Below, piece by piece: positions 31,130 through 41,470 of a stretch of 64,000 bases of DNA. The notes beneath the pieces are model-generated. The model was not told the DNA's origin, searched no databases, and saw only the letters and a list, made by a program, of their open reading frames with translations. The position numbers were made by a program, and so were the translations under genes. The DNA is taken from NCBI GenBank assembly GCA_004431415.1, contig QPMI01000038.1:1-64000 (forward strand), written 5' to 3'. Position 1 is the stretch's first letter. Each line of letters begins with the position of its first letter. This stretch comes from Cyanophora paradoxa. Taxonomy: Eukaryota; Glaucocystophyceae; Cyanophorales; Cyanophoraceae.

Positions 31130-31393
31130 CTACAGGGCACGAGGCGACCGGATTGCACCTGTCAGTCCTGTTACGCCATCTGGGGGATCTCGGCAGTCCC
31201 CGAGAACGCGCACCTCGACATAGCTGCCCTCGTTCTCAGCCCCGGTTGTGGTTTGTGGCGCGTACAGGGCAATCAGCGCTTCCGACTCCGCAATTTGCTC
31301 CGCTGACGGTGGTCGCACTGTTTGGCTCCCGAGAAATTTTCGAGGAGCTTTACCGCCAGAGGAACGACGAGCAGTCTGCTTGCTTCTCGCCAT
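31130..31393 (-). CDS. short protein with a histone H3 N-terminal tail
   Basis: 87-residue frame from ATG 31393. Residues 2-20 read ARSKQTARRSSGGKAPRKF, almost the canonical H3 tail, with Lys/Arg at the positions of H3 K4, R8, K9 (here Arg), K14 and K18. After that the sequence is not histone-like: no histone fold, and a segment SAEQIAESEALIALYAP instead. Either an H3 tail is fused to another protein whose remainder lies beyond an unseen intron, or this is a chimeric pseudogene. It lies in the GC-rich host-like part, next to the 482-bp duplication. Confidence 0.5.
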   Translation of the reverse strand: MARSKQTARRSSGGKAPRKFLGSQTVRPPSAEQIAESEALIALYAPQTTTGAENEGSYVEVRVLGDCRDPPDGVTGLTGAIRSPRAL

Positions 31394-31698
31394 CCTTCTG
31401 ACGCGTGCTCGCTAGTTCTGACTAGTTCGACTTCGAGCGCGCAACACTGCAGCGCTAGGGGAGAGTGCAACACTGCAGCGCAACACTGCTGCTTCAATTG
31501 CAAGCCCCAACACTGCAGCTGGCCATGGTTGGGGGAGAGTGCAAGACCCGGGTACAGGATTGCAGTCTAGCAAAGCGCCCCTGCATGAAGCGCCCACGCT
31601 CGCCGGGCTCAAAAGCTGGATATCGATCCGATACAGAACTGCACGCGGATCATGGCGGTGAAAATATGACCGGTCAGCGCTTCTGTTCTCCGTGTGTG
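31394..31698. other. intergenic, short CAACACTGCAG repeats
   Basis: Around 31441-31520 the motif CAACACTGCAG or a close variant occurs four times, with AGAGTGCAA between copies. No gene is supported. Confidence 0.5.
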
Positions 31699-31984
31699 CA
31701 CACATAGTAAAATGCGGAGTTTTAACCCTCGGCTTAATCTTAATTGATTTTGTTGATATATCTCGTATATTCTATTTCAATCAATCGATAATCTGTGTAT
31801 ATCTTATCGAATTTTCATTTATTTCGATTATTTTGTATTCTTTTCGATATTTTATCGTAAATTTCTCTTATTTTCCGATTAGTCTTACTGAGTTAATCGA
31901 TAATCTGTATATATTTCCGAATAATATAACTGAATCTCAATTAGATCTTGCCTCTGGTTAAAACTCCGCATTTTACTATGTGTG
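31699..31984. mobile_element. 286-bp MITE-like element
   Basis: Perfect 29-base inverted repeats (31699-31727 and 31956-31984, beginning CACACATAGTAAAATGCGG) enclose an AT-rich interior without a gene. Size and structure are those of a non-autonomous terminal-repeat element. It marks the switch from GC-rich to AT-rich DNA. No clear target-site duplication is visible. Confidence 0.75.
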
Positions 31985-32237
31985 ATTGGTCTAAAAGTTA
32001 ATTGATTTAATCGATATTATATTCATGTACTTTCTCGATTAAATTTAATTAAATTTAATTCATTTAATCGGAAACATATCGCTAAACTCGATTAAGATCC
32101 ATAAATGATTCATTTGTTTATATTAACAAATCGATCTCTTATTGAATTCAATCGTAATTATACATGAAACTTATATGATTTTATCATTGTTTTGTTGAGT
32201 CTAAGGGGGGACCCTTAGGTTTTTTTGAAATAATTGG
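31985..32237. other. AT-rich intergenic DNA
   Basis: Rich in TCGATTAA-like words; no gene or repeat of note. Confidence 0.5.
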
Positions 32238-32527
32238 GTGTGACAGGTGTGACAGGTCCATCCAAAACTTTTGATAGTTCATTTTTAGGTTATTGAAAAG
32301 TTTGGGATAGACCTGTCACACCTGTCACACACACCATATTCAGTAAGATCCTCTTTTATAATGAAAAATTCAGTAACAATAAGTAAGAAGTTTATCTATG
32401 TAATTCTACTTAAATAAACAAATGAAATAATCGAGTGTGACAGGTGTGACAGGTCCATCCCAAACTTTTGAAAGTTCATTTTTATGCTATAGAAAACTTT
32501 GGGATAGACCTGTCACACCTGTCACAC
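32238..32527. repeat. two hairpin repeats of GTGTGACAGG
   Basis: Two similar palindromic units, 32238-32330 and 32435-32527. Each has a left arm starting GTGTGACAGGTGTGACAGGT and a nearly complementary right arm about 34 bases long around a ~25-base loop. Each is followed within 25 bases by TATTCAGTAAG. They lie downstream of the AdoMet-decarboxylase gene on the minus strand, as do related units in cassette B. Confidence 0.8.
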
Positions 32528-32996
32528 AAACCATATTCAGTAAGGACCTCATATATTGTGAAAATCTCAGTGTTAGTTGGTGTAGTTGATTCAAAAAATG
32601 CATTTTATACTCTGATTCATTGTTATTTCCTGTGAAATTTGAGTCAACTCAACCCACTTAGTCAACCCTTGCATTGAATTCGTAACAAAATCCATATACT
32701 ATTACTACTTTTACGATTAATATGAGTCAACCTTGAGTCCACTTTAATATAAATATTATATAATAGGGGGATTCTAGGGGAATGTTGAGTTTGACATTGC
32801 TTAATGTAGGGTGCATTCATATTTTGGCTACATCATACAGTAGAATTCTATCGAAAAAATGTTTGGAATCCGAAAACTAATCATTGTAGAAAGCTATTGT
32901 AGTAAAAGGATATATTATGTCCTTTTGTAACAGTAGCTGATCAATGTTATTGTTAGAAAACAAAGGAATCCTTTCAAAACTCATTATAGAAAACCA
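32528..32996. other. AT-rich intergenic DNA
   Basis: One CAGTAAG motif near 32536 and short repeats of GAGTCAAC; otherwise nothing supportable. Confidence 0.5.
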
Positions 32997-33395
32997 TTAA
33001 AACGGAAATCTATCATGTTTATGTCTTTCAGTCTTCTCAAATGTGAGGAAATTCATTGTTTTATCGATCTCATCTGCAACTGATTGTGTTTTATGCTGAG
33101 CTTCTTTACCACAACTGAATATATCAATTGCTAACATGCCTTCATTGGAATAACAATGAGCTGTACAGTGGCTTTCATCTAATAGCAGAACCAATGCAAA
33201 ACCAGGAGGTGATACTTTGCCATCAAATATCTCACAGTGTTTATGAACAATCCTAATGCCTTGTCTTAATACTGCTTGTTCAAGGGTTCCCATAATCCAA
33301 TTACCTAGGAAGCTCACATGCTCATGTCCTGTTGCAATAGCTGATTTAGCCTTGTAATCAAGCATAACATGAAAGCCTCTGTATTGAGTCTCCAT
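32997..33395 (-). CDS. speD: S-adenosylmethionine decarboxylase homologue (cassette A)
   Basis: 132 residues, the size of bacterial-type AdoMet decarboxylases. The self-cleavage pair is Glu74-Ser75 in LLDESHCTAH, where Ser would become the pyruvoyl group; His76 follows. The catalytic Cys is in the FSCG motif at Cys95, and an RGFHVMLDY strand opens the protein. The chemistry would be decarboxylation of AdoMet for spermidine synthesis. Some viral homologues are reported to act on ornithine or arginine instead, so the substrate cannot be fixed by eye. It is the last gene of a minus-strand cassette, after a zinc-ribbon gene. Confidence 0.85.
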   Translation of the reverse strand: METQYRGFHVMLDYKAKSAIATGHEHVSFLGNWIMGTLEQAVLRQGIRIVHKHCEIFDGKVSPPGFALVLLLDESHCTAHCYSNEGMLAIDIFSCGKEAQHKTQSVADEIDKTMNFLTFEKTERHKHDRFPF

Positions 33396-33424
33396 TAAGA
33401 ATACCTTAGAAAAATTAATTAAAC

Positions 33425-33697
33425 CTAATCGAACCTAATGCAAACATCCCTATACTCTACTCTTATTGATGAAGTAGCCCTTTTCCTATGTGCTTGACTT
33501 TTTCTTTTATTACAGTCCCTACACCCTGATCCCTTCACATGATTAAAGGGATATGTTAGGATCACCTTGTTACACTGCAAACATCTAACAGATACTTTCT
33601 CTTGAGCTTTGATGTAATGTGTCTCACTGTAATCGAATTTATCTTTACCATGGACTGTCATAGCAGCATCAATAAACTTTTTTGTTTTACTATCCAT
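33425..33697 (-). CDS. small CXXC zinc-ribbon protein (cassette A)
   Basis: 90 residues. It opens with a helix plus KFDYSETHY, followed by two Cys pairs, Cys39-x2-Cys42 and Cys59-x2-Cys62, around a YPFNHVKGSGC turn. This arrangement (a FDYS motif, then C..C and a GSGC..C) is common in phage and giant-virus proteins, often linked to nuclease domains. No nuclease domain is attached here, so nucleic-acid binding is the most that can be said. A TATATA box lies about 10 bases upstream of the ATG. The paralogue is 43319-43591. Confidence 0.7.
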   Translation of the reverse strand: MDSKTKKFIDAAMTVHGKDKFDYSETHYIKAQEKVSVRCLQCNKVILTYPFNHVKGSGCRDCNKRKSQAHRKRATSSIRVEYRDVCIRFD

Positions 33698-33719
33698 ACT
33701 CTATATATAACCAATATTC

Positions 33720-34553
33720 TTATGGAGCAGTATCCTGCCCGAAAATGGGGAAATATCGATTTGTCCCATAGTATTCAGCATAGGTATTCTGCTTTGCAAT
33801 AAAATCGGTTCTCTCTGCAAACATCACACACTTGTAGATACCAAACTTGGTGGCTCTCACAAGAAACTGATAGTCTTCCAAACCGAAATTGACTCCATGA
33901 TAAGCAATTCCGAAATTGTCATATGGGGTGATCACAACTGCAAAGTTGGGAGTTCCACCTTCAACTTGGCATACAGCATAAACATCTGGTGGGATATCCA
34001 CAACTACCTTGTAGTGGTCACCAATTTCAACAAGAGAGTCTACTACTGCTGTTTGTTCATTCACAACAATTGGGAATATCTTTATAATGTATGGGGCATT
34101 CATGCTGGGGACATAGGTTCGAATTCTTGTGTTGGGATCAATGGGATTGGGTTGATCATTCACAAATAGAGGCGCTCCAACAGCCCCACCAACCCTAAGA
34201 CCATCACCAATATAAGCTCCCCCCGATTTGCAGTTAATAGCTCCCGACCTAGATTCAAAAGAATAAGTAGACAGAGGATCTCCATAGCTATCTGGGTCTC
34301 CATAATGAGCAGAAAAGTTTGCATTTGTGACAAGTAGCTTAGTTGTCTTAACTATTCCATTATTTTTATCACATCTGAGTTCTTGTAATCTCAGCTTGTG
34401 GGTGGAACCAAAGGTGTTCATTGTAGGTTGGACCTCTGTGGATTGGAGACCTTCCACATCATCAAAGGTAGCATGTTGCAGAACATGGTTTGCTGGTGCA
34501 GCTAATGAAAGCTGAGGTGTAATTATTCGTTCAAGTGGGGGTTGCTCAGCCAT
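33720..34553 (-). CDS. short fibre protein, type 1 (cassette A)
   Basis: 277 residues. Its N-terminal domain has the family signature LRLQELRCDKNNGIVKTT and LLVTN, then an SGGAYIGDGL motif. The C-terminal ~140 residues form a beta-rich domain with a DNFGIAYHGVNF motif that I do not recognise. A similar motif (NHFGRGY) in the next gene suggests the same fold. Nearly identical to 43619-44449, with scattered changes. Likely a virion surface fibre. Confidence 0.65.
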   Translation of the reverse strand: MAEQPPLERIITPQLSLAAPANHVLQHATFDDVEGLQSTEVQPTMNTFGSTHKLRLQELRCDKNNGIVKTTKLLVTNANFSAHYGDPDSYGDPLSTYSFESRSGAINCKSGGAYIGDGLRVGGAVGAPLFVNDQPNPIDPNTRIRTYVPSMNAPYIIKIFPIVVNEQTAVVDSLVEIGDHYKVVVDIPPDVYAVCQVEGGTPNFAVVITPYDNFGIAYHGVNFGLEDYQFLVRATKFGIYKCVMFAERTDFIAKQNTYAEYYGTNRYFPIFGQDTAP

Positions 34554-34576
34554 TTTACATTAAAGGGATATATCTT

Positions 34577-35431
34577 TTATGGGGTTGGGTCATCAATCAC
34601 ATCTGGTTCCATGTAAAATCCTGTTGTGAATATATCAGCAACATTTACACCACGAAGTGCTGATACAGCTGCTATATCTGTTCTCAGTCCCATAATCATA
34701 GTATTGTATACTCCAACCTCAGTGACAAACAGATCATAGGTAAATGTCAAATTGTTATAAACACAATATCCTCTGCCAAAATGGTTCGAAGCTTGAACAA
34801 AGAATAAGTAGTTGTGACCTGGTTGATTATTATTGGCTCTACACATGGAAAGCATTGAAGTGGGAAGAGGAATATTTCTTCTTACTCGATCAGTTCCTGT
34901 AATGGAAACTAATTCCGAATTCTCAAGAGTTACAGAGGATGCAACATAGAAATGCAAAAAAGGTTGCTGTGCAACAGGTGTGTAGAAACGAATTCGTTGT
35001 GGGTTCTCAGCATTTTGCTCTAGAGTATCTGGGACATCATTGTAGGAAACAGATGAAGATAGCTGACCTGAAACTCTGCAGCCTCCACCAATAAAAGCTC
35101 CTCCTGATCTCACAGTAACAGCTGCAGAATTCTTATCGAAATCAAGGGCTTTCAGATCAACACTGTAAGCATCAGGACCTCCATTAGTAGGTTGGAAAAA
35201 GTTAGCATTTGTGACAAGAAGTCGAGTTGTTTTCACCACACCTGAGTTCTTATCAGCTCTCAGCTCTTTAACTCGAATAATCGAATTCTTATCAAAGGAG
35301 TTACCATTGGAATTGGGTCTCTCTGTGGATTCTAAACCACGAACCTCATCATTAACTTCATGCTGGCGAAAGTGCATTGCAGGGGATCCAAGGGAATATA
35401 TTGGAAGTTGAACTCGATTATATTCACCCAT
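34577..35431 (-). CDS. short fibre protein, type 2 (cassette A)
   Basis: 284 residues from ATG 35431; the frame extends 13 codons upstream only to a TTG, and the paralogue likewise only to a GTG, so the ATG giving MGEYNRVQL is chosen. It has the RVKELRADKNSGVVKTT signature, SGGAFIGGG and a C-terminal beta domain with NHFGRGYCVYNN. The paralogue in cassette B (44473-45327) is almost identical. It is separated by 23 bases from the type 1 gene, as in cassette B. Confidence 0.65.
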   Translation of the reverse strand: MGEYNRVQLPIYSLGSPAMHFRQHEVNDEVRGLESTERPNSNGNSFDKNSIIRVKELRADKNSGVVKTTRLLVTNANFFQPTNGGPDAYSVDLKALDFDKNSAAVTVRSGGAFIGGGCRVSGQLSSSVSYNDVPDTLEQNAENPQRIRFYTPVAQQPFLHFYVASSVTLENSELVSITGTDRVRRNIPLPTSMLSMCRANNNQPGHNYLFFVQASNHFGRGYCVYNNLTFTYDLFVTEVGVYNTMIMGLRTDIAAVSALRGVNVADIFTTGFYMEPDVIDDPTP

Positions 35432-35470
35432 TGCTTCTTTTACTAAAAAGGAAAGAAAAATAAACTGCAA

Positions 35471-35776
35471 TCAAGCCAAAGTGATTAAATTCGATCCAAG
35501 GGATTGGTAGGCAACTGAAAGTGTTTGAAGGTTAGATGTCATTGCTTTGATGTTGTTATCACATTCAGTGTATTTAGCTACAGGGTCACCATATGCAGAT
35601 TTGGCAAGGACATTAACCAAGAGGTTTTTATACTCATTTACAACTGGTGAGAGCTTGTTAGTTTGCTGAATCGTCTTTTCAACTGTTTGTAATGCGTTTA
35701 CAAGGGTGATTGTATCAAAAGAAAGCGCAACTGGCTCAGTAGAATAGGTGGTTCCACCAAGAGGATAGGTCGCCAT
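35471..35776 (-). CDS. small helical protein
   Basis: 101 residues, Leu/Thr/Asn-rich with a likely coiled coil in the middle (TLVNALQTVEKTIQQ). It starts 3 bases after the S74-bearing fibre fragment stops. It occupies the place that the unrelated 87-residue protein holds in cassette B. No domain is recognised; a fibre-associated or tail-fibre-assembly role is possible only by position. Confidence 0.5.
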   Translation of the reverse strand: MATYPLGGTTYSTEPVALSFDTITLVNALQTVEKTIQQTNKLSPVVNEYKNLLVNVLAKSAYGDPVAKYTECDNNIKAMTSNLQTLSVAYQSLGSNLITLA

Positions 35777-35779
35777 TTA

Positions 35780-38700
35780 TTATACTTTGACATTTTTAAT
35801 TTGGTCTATTTGATCCTGTAGATCTTTGCATTTTTGGGACAACTCCTTCACAGCTTCAATGAGAACTGGAATTAAACCTGTGTATTCAAGAGATAGGTAG
35901 CCATCGTCTTTTTTAACATTAACTACCTCTGGTATTACCTTTTGAACATCTTGTGCAATTAAACCTAATTTAACTCCATCTTTTTCACTTCCAATTCGTT
36001 TAAAACTCACTCCCTCTAATTTCTCTATTGCTGAAAGAGCGCCGGATATCTTTTTAATATCGGTTTTGTATCTTATGTCACTTCCTTGTGTTAAATAACC
36101 TCCAATCCACATCCATCCTCCATGATACATGTAACAAATATCAGTATCTTGTTCATTTCGGAATACAAGGGGAATATCTCCCCCTCCTTTCAAATATGTA
36201 GAAGTTTGGTTACCGAAATGGATACGATTATATCCATCACTTGAACTAAACCAAGTCCCCACAGATCCTGTTAAGATATTTGGTTTACTATAAACGTTAT
36301 TCCAATGAATATAGCCGGTGTGACCACCATAACTATTTCCTACCCAAATTTTCATGTAACTAATACCCATAATATGAACTCTTCCAATCTTTGGTCTAAT
36401 CCGAATAGTGAGGAATCTATTTCCAAGATGTATTGGAACATTATTTAAACCACTGTGGTTACCATCAGGCGATGTGGCGTATGGTTGATAACTATTCACT
36501 GATGTAATAAAAACTTCATTCCCTTGTCTATTAACTCCCCAAATTTCAAAAAGTCGTGAGTTAGTCCAAGGTAAATAGGTTAAAAATGCTGTTCCTGTGT
36601 GGTATCCATCGGGTATATCGAAGTCAATCCAAGCGGTAGAAGTTTCGTCATCAGATTGATTATTATGGACATATGAACCATAATTATAATATGGATCCCA
36701 TGCTGTACTCCATGCCCATGTCCAACCCTCAGAACATCTATTAAATGCAATACCTCCTACTGTTTTATCTGCTGTGTGAAACTTTGGGACATCATTACCG
36801 TTTATTTGGAGTTTGGTAGTAGCATTAATAGTGGGTGCTGTAATAGTGTTATTCACCCAAAAGTTACCATTACCATATGATTTTAAGATTGCTGCATTCG
36901 CTGAGTTTCTAAATTCGACAGATACACCATCGCCATTTTCATAGCCTCGAATATATGTAGTTTGACCATTTCCAAACCAAATTCGCTCGACTGCATCTAC
37001 TGATTTTAACCATGCATTTGTTGCCCATGTTGCGGTTTGTGGAAGGTCTGCGGCTGAGTAAAATGATGGTTTACTAAATATATTATCCCAAGAGATCATC
37101 CCAACCTCATTATCTGTTGCCCTCTGTCTACTCCACCAAAAACACCTGTAAGATGGATTCTACCTTTTCGACCTTGAACATATATTTTTGTGTAAAACTC
37201 ACAGTTAATAGAGATGAAAAGTATACTGGATTGTGTTCCATCATGTACTGATGCTTGAATACCTTGATAAACATTTAAACGCCGAAGGAAATGTTGATTA
37301 CCATTAGCTGTTTGACCATAGATGTCAAAATATCTACAATTAGACCAACACATGGTTTGAATATAAAACGTTTTCATTCCTGTGGGGACATTCCACCTCA
37401 TCCAAAAAGCGCTACAATCTTCATCATTTTGTGGTGTTGTATAACATCCTGTTTGTCCGGTTCTTGGTGTCCATCCTAAGTTCCAATTATTTGCGCTTCT
37501 ATATGTCGAAACCACATCTAATTGGTCGAAATCGTAACCTTTTGGTATTGTGGTTCCACCAATTTGTAAAGTGGTAGCATTCACAGTTCCTGTTACAGTT
37601 CCACCTGTAAGAGGTAAATAATTCCCAAGAGCTGCTGTTAATTCGGTATCTGTTACAACATCTGTAAGAGCTAATTGTAATTCTGTATTTGTTACATAAT
37701 CTTTGTTTTCTAAATAATCATCTGTAACAACACCAGAGAGGGTCTCATTGTGTAAGTTTTTTGCTGCCATCCTCTGATTGACTTCTAAGGCTCCTCCTGC
37801 TAATGTTTTAATCCAGGACATTTCGCATTTCCCATAGTTATCTGATGGTTGTCCCGCAAGTGGGACATAATTGAATTTTGGATCGACTGAATATTATTTT
37901 AGGTCTGGAGCCATCAGTTGCACTGACATCTGTTACATTTACTTGCATAATGGCATCCTTGTCATCATATGCTGCTGGATCAGATGGGAGAGGTGGTAAT
38001 CCTGATGTCAATGGGATGTCCTCATTATAATAACTTGTTAAGAAGATGCCTGGTTTGGTATCAATCACCCCAACACCACCTGCTGAAATCATTTGGATTC
38101 TTGTTGGTTGTTTGATGTATAATTCACCTTCCATTGTGGTCCCTGCATCAATGCCTTTTCGATTGACATAATAATCATTTAGTTGTAGCCTTTCAGGTAT
38201 GGTATTACTCTGGTAGAGACTCACACCATTTGTAAAGTCTGTCAAAATATTGCCTGATGATGCAAAAGTTGGTTGTTCATCTATTTGACTCCAAGGGTGT
38301 CTGTGGTTGCTATTGGTTATTGTTGAGTAATCATGAGTGTGTGAATCAGGTGGGAAGGTTAATGGAGGATTTGTGATATGCTCCCATAAATGAGTATGGG
38401 CGAAATCTGTGATCTGATCTTTGGTGTGAGTATGTGCGAAATCTGTTATTTGGTCTTTTGTGTGAGTATGGGCGAAATCTGTGATCTGATCTTTGGTGTG
38501 AGTATGTGCGAAATCTGTTATTTGGTCTTTTGTGTGAGTATGGGCGAAATCTGTTATTTGGTCTTTTGTGTGAGTATGGGCGAAATCTGTTATTTGGTCT
38601 TTTGTGTGAGTATGGGCGAAATCTGTTATTTGGTCTTTTGTGTGAGTATGGGCGAAATCTGTTATTTGGTCTTTTGTGTGAGTATGGGCAAAATCTGTTA

Positions 38701-40282
38701 TTTGGTCTTTTGTGTGAGTATGGGCAAAATCTGTTATTTGGTCTTTTGTGTGAGTATGGGCAAAATCTGTAATCTGGGCTTTTGTGTGAGTGTGATTTTG
38801 AATCCAACCTTGAACCACATTAGAGGTTGGATGATGTGGTAAATTTGCATTGCTTGTAACTGTAAGGTAATCTATTACAGTATCAGGTGAGGTTATTTTT
38901 AATCCTCTGTAAATATTCAGAGTCTGGGTATGAGTGAATCCATATTTTTGTTGAATGTAATACCTCACAGCATTCTTTTCAGAAGTTGTCAAAGCCCTAT
39001 TGAAAACAATCAACTCGGAAATACCACCATTCACAATATTACCAAATCCGAAATGATTGACAGTATTATCTGGTAGATAATTTGTTCCTACAAGTGTTTC
39101 AATATCTACTCCATTTAACCCGACTGTGTAGCTGCTGGAAGTAATTGTTTGGTCAGTGTAATACCATGTATTTATTAAAGAAGGAACCGTAATAACTGGG
39201 CGGGTTTGGGATGCTCCATTAATAGTGAACTGGTTCATTCCAATAGCAGTAGAAGATGTTGCCCCATAATAACAATATCGTGATGGAAAGGCGCTTCTGT
39301 AAAGTCTCAAGTGAACTTGCATAGAAGAGGCAGTTGGATGATATTTTCCCACAAAGAAAAATGTAAGCCCATTTGAGAAATCAATAGTTCTTGCAGCAGA
39401 GGTATATGCATAAAAAGTGCCTGTTGGGTTTGAAACACTAACTTGGTTGTTGATTTCGGGATTGGTGTAATAGGAACTGGCTCCGGAGATAAACAAGTCT
39501 GGAACAACTGAATTCGGGACTCTGCTTACTATAGTTGTATACATTGCTGATTGACCTGGTACTCCTGATGCCTTCCAAGCAAAAATGCAGTTCGAGATAT
39601 TTGATGCTGGATCAAAGCTTGGTGGGACATCATACCATTCTTCGTAAACCTGATTCATGGTATTGAAATTGCAAGAGCCAATTGTGAGGATTCCATTTAC
39701 TTTCAAATTGCTGGTCTCTATATTGCTACTGTAAATATTACTATTAACTGTGAGGTTTCCTGTGATTGTCCCACCCACAAGAGGGAGATATTTGGATAGT
39801 TCTGCTGCAAGTTCAGCTTCTGTAATAAATTGATCAAGCATAGCAAGGGTTACAAAATTAACAAGGATTACTGCAGTAAGGTAATCCTCTGTGACCACTC
39901 TCGAAATATTTTCGTTGTGTATGTTTTTTGCAGCCATCCTCTGATTGGCTTCCAGAACCCCACCATAATCTGTTTTAATCCATGCAAGCTCTGCCCTCCC
40001 ATAATTATCATTTGCAGTTCCCACTATGGGAATGTAGGAATATTTATCTCTGCTGAATACTATCATTGGTCTTGAGCCATCTAAACTGCTTACATCTGCT
40101 ACATGAACCTGTATAGCAGAGTTGAAATTTTGGTAGGTTGCTGGGTCTGTTGGGACTCTGAATGTATCTGTGGGAATGTCAGCCTCCATGTAGCTTGACA
40201 CAAAGATATTTGGTATGGTTGCTCCTGGTTCAGGTGGTGGATCATAAGAGCCTGGTAATGTCCTAATATGAAGTGGTCCTCT
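35780..40282 (-). pseudogene. giant fibre with LamG-like domain and S74 chaperone, frameshifted and 5'-truncated
   Basis: Three frames together read as one fibre: 37838-40282, 37096-37821 and 35780-37099. The order is: a segment homologous to residues about 440-590 of the 47790-50834 fibre; a LamG/concanavalin-like domain (about 38930-39660, ending ISELIVFNRAL); eleven HTHTKDQITDFA repeats; QRMAAKN; galactose-binding-like modules; and a C-terminal peptidase S74 intramolecular chaperone (SDIRYKTDIKK, GLIAQDVQKVIPEV, then coiled coil). Frames change near 37873 and near 37120. The middle piece is in a different frame, but the outer two share one. The 5' end stops at about 40282 at a minisatellite, so the N-terminal domain is missing. 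S74 domains normally trimerise fibres and cut themselves off. Confidence 0.7.
38390..38805 (-). repeat. 36-bp tandem repeat coding for HTHTKDQITDFA
   Basis: About eleven units of 36 bases, several identical at the DNA level, with a two-unit alternation at the 5' end of the plus-strand listing. The low divergence points to recent expansion by slippage or recombination. Confidence 0.9.
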
Positions 40283-40300
40283 CACTGGGAGCCAGAAATT

Positions 40301-40452
40301 AAGTTTACCATATGGTAAACTTAGGGGGTGGTAAAGGTGTGCCGTTTGCGTTACCACACGGTAAAGTCAGGGTGGTAAAGTCAGGGTGGTAAAGTTGGGG
40401 TGGTAAAGTCAGGGTGGTAAAGTTGGGGTGGTAAAGTCAGGGTGGTAAAGTC
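40301..40452. repeat. 22-bp perfect palindrome followed by GGTAAAG minisatellite
   Basis: 40301-40322 is a perfect palindrome centred on CATATG (AAGTTTACCATATGG and its complement). From about 40329 the unit GGTGGTAAAGTCAG or GGTGGTAAAGTTGG repeats about eight times. This is the breakpoint at which the cassette A fibre gene loses its 5' part. Confidence 0.8.
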
Positions 40453-40740
40453 AGAGTTACATCCTGCTGCTTTCCCATATCCATGCCAGCGCTGTTTTTC
40501 CGTGCATGCTGATATATATATTACATGCAATTCACATCTTCCTCGCTAGCTACGTATACTGCGCATGCAGAGCTAGCTATAGCTCGCGCTGCATCGCTGC
40601 AGCGCCTATAGCTAGCTAAAGGCGCGACACACAGCTGGACCTGGGGGCGTGCAAAGGCGATGGCCATGGTCAGCTCAAGCTTTGGATGTACAGCGATTGC
40701 ATTGAGAGCGATAGAGGGGACAGCGCAGGTTATCACCTAT
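40453..40740. other. intergenic, AGCTAGCTATAGC-rich
   Basis: Contains short self-complementary words (AGCTAGCTATAGC) near 40570-40620. No gene seen. Confidence 0.5.
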
Positions 40741-41470
40741 GGGCCCAGCCGGCAGCCCCGCCTGCTCGCTCACCTTCGAGCAGCAAGGCCGCCGGCAGAC
40801 CCCACTGCTTGCTCACTTCAAGCAGCAGGGCCGGCCAACTGCAAATAGCGTGCTTTCAAAAAGGAAGGGTGCACAGACCTCTAGATCTTCGATTCTAGAT
40901 GAGAATGCTCTTGACAGCTCTGCGGGAGACAATACAGGCAGTGGTCAGCTGCATATCGATGCATATGAGAAAGAGGATCGGAAATCGCAATCTAACGCCT
41001 ACGGGCCCAGCCGGCAGCCCCGCCTGCTCGCTCACCTTCGAGCAGCAAGGCCGCCGGCAGACCCCACTGCTTGCTCACTTCAAGCAGCAGGGCCGGCCAA
41101 CTGCAAATAGCGTGCTTTCAAAAAGGAAGGGTGCACAGACCTCTAGATCTTCGATTCTAGATGAGAATGCTCTTGACAGCTCTGCGGGAGACAATACAGG
41201 CAGTGGTCAGCTGCAGATCGATGCATATGAGAATGAGGATCTGAAATCGCAATCTAACGCCTACGGACCCAACCGGCAGCCCCGCCTGCTCGCTCACCTT
41301 CGAGCAGCAAGGCCGCCGGCAGACCCCACTGCTTGCTCACTTCAAGCAGCAGGGCCGGCCAACTGCAAATAGCGTGCTTTCAAAAAGGAAGGGTGCACAG
41401 ACCTCTAGATCTTCGATTCTAGATGAGAATGCTCTTGACAGCTCTGCGGGAGACAATACAGGCAGCGGTC
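40741..41470. repeat. 262-bp satellite, 2.8 copies
   Basis: Units start at 40741, 41003 and 41265, exactly 262 bases apart, with few differences. The unit is not a multiple of three, so the short frames across it (60-157 codons) are not conserved coding. Confidence 0.9.

Noticed and set aside
38390-38805. Possible CRISPR array
   Set aside because: 36-base units follow each other without spacers and code for a fibre repeat.
40686-41372. Frames of 60-157 codons across the 262-bp satellite
   Set aside because: The unit length is not a multiple of three, so the frame differs in each copy.
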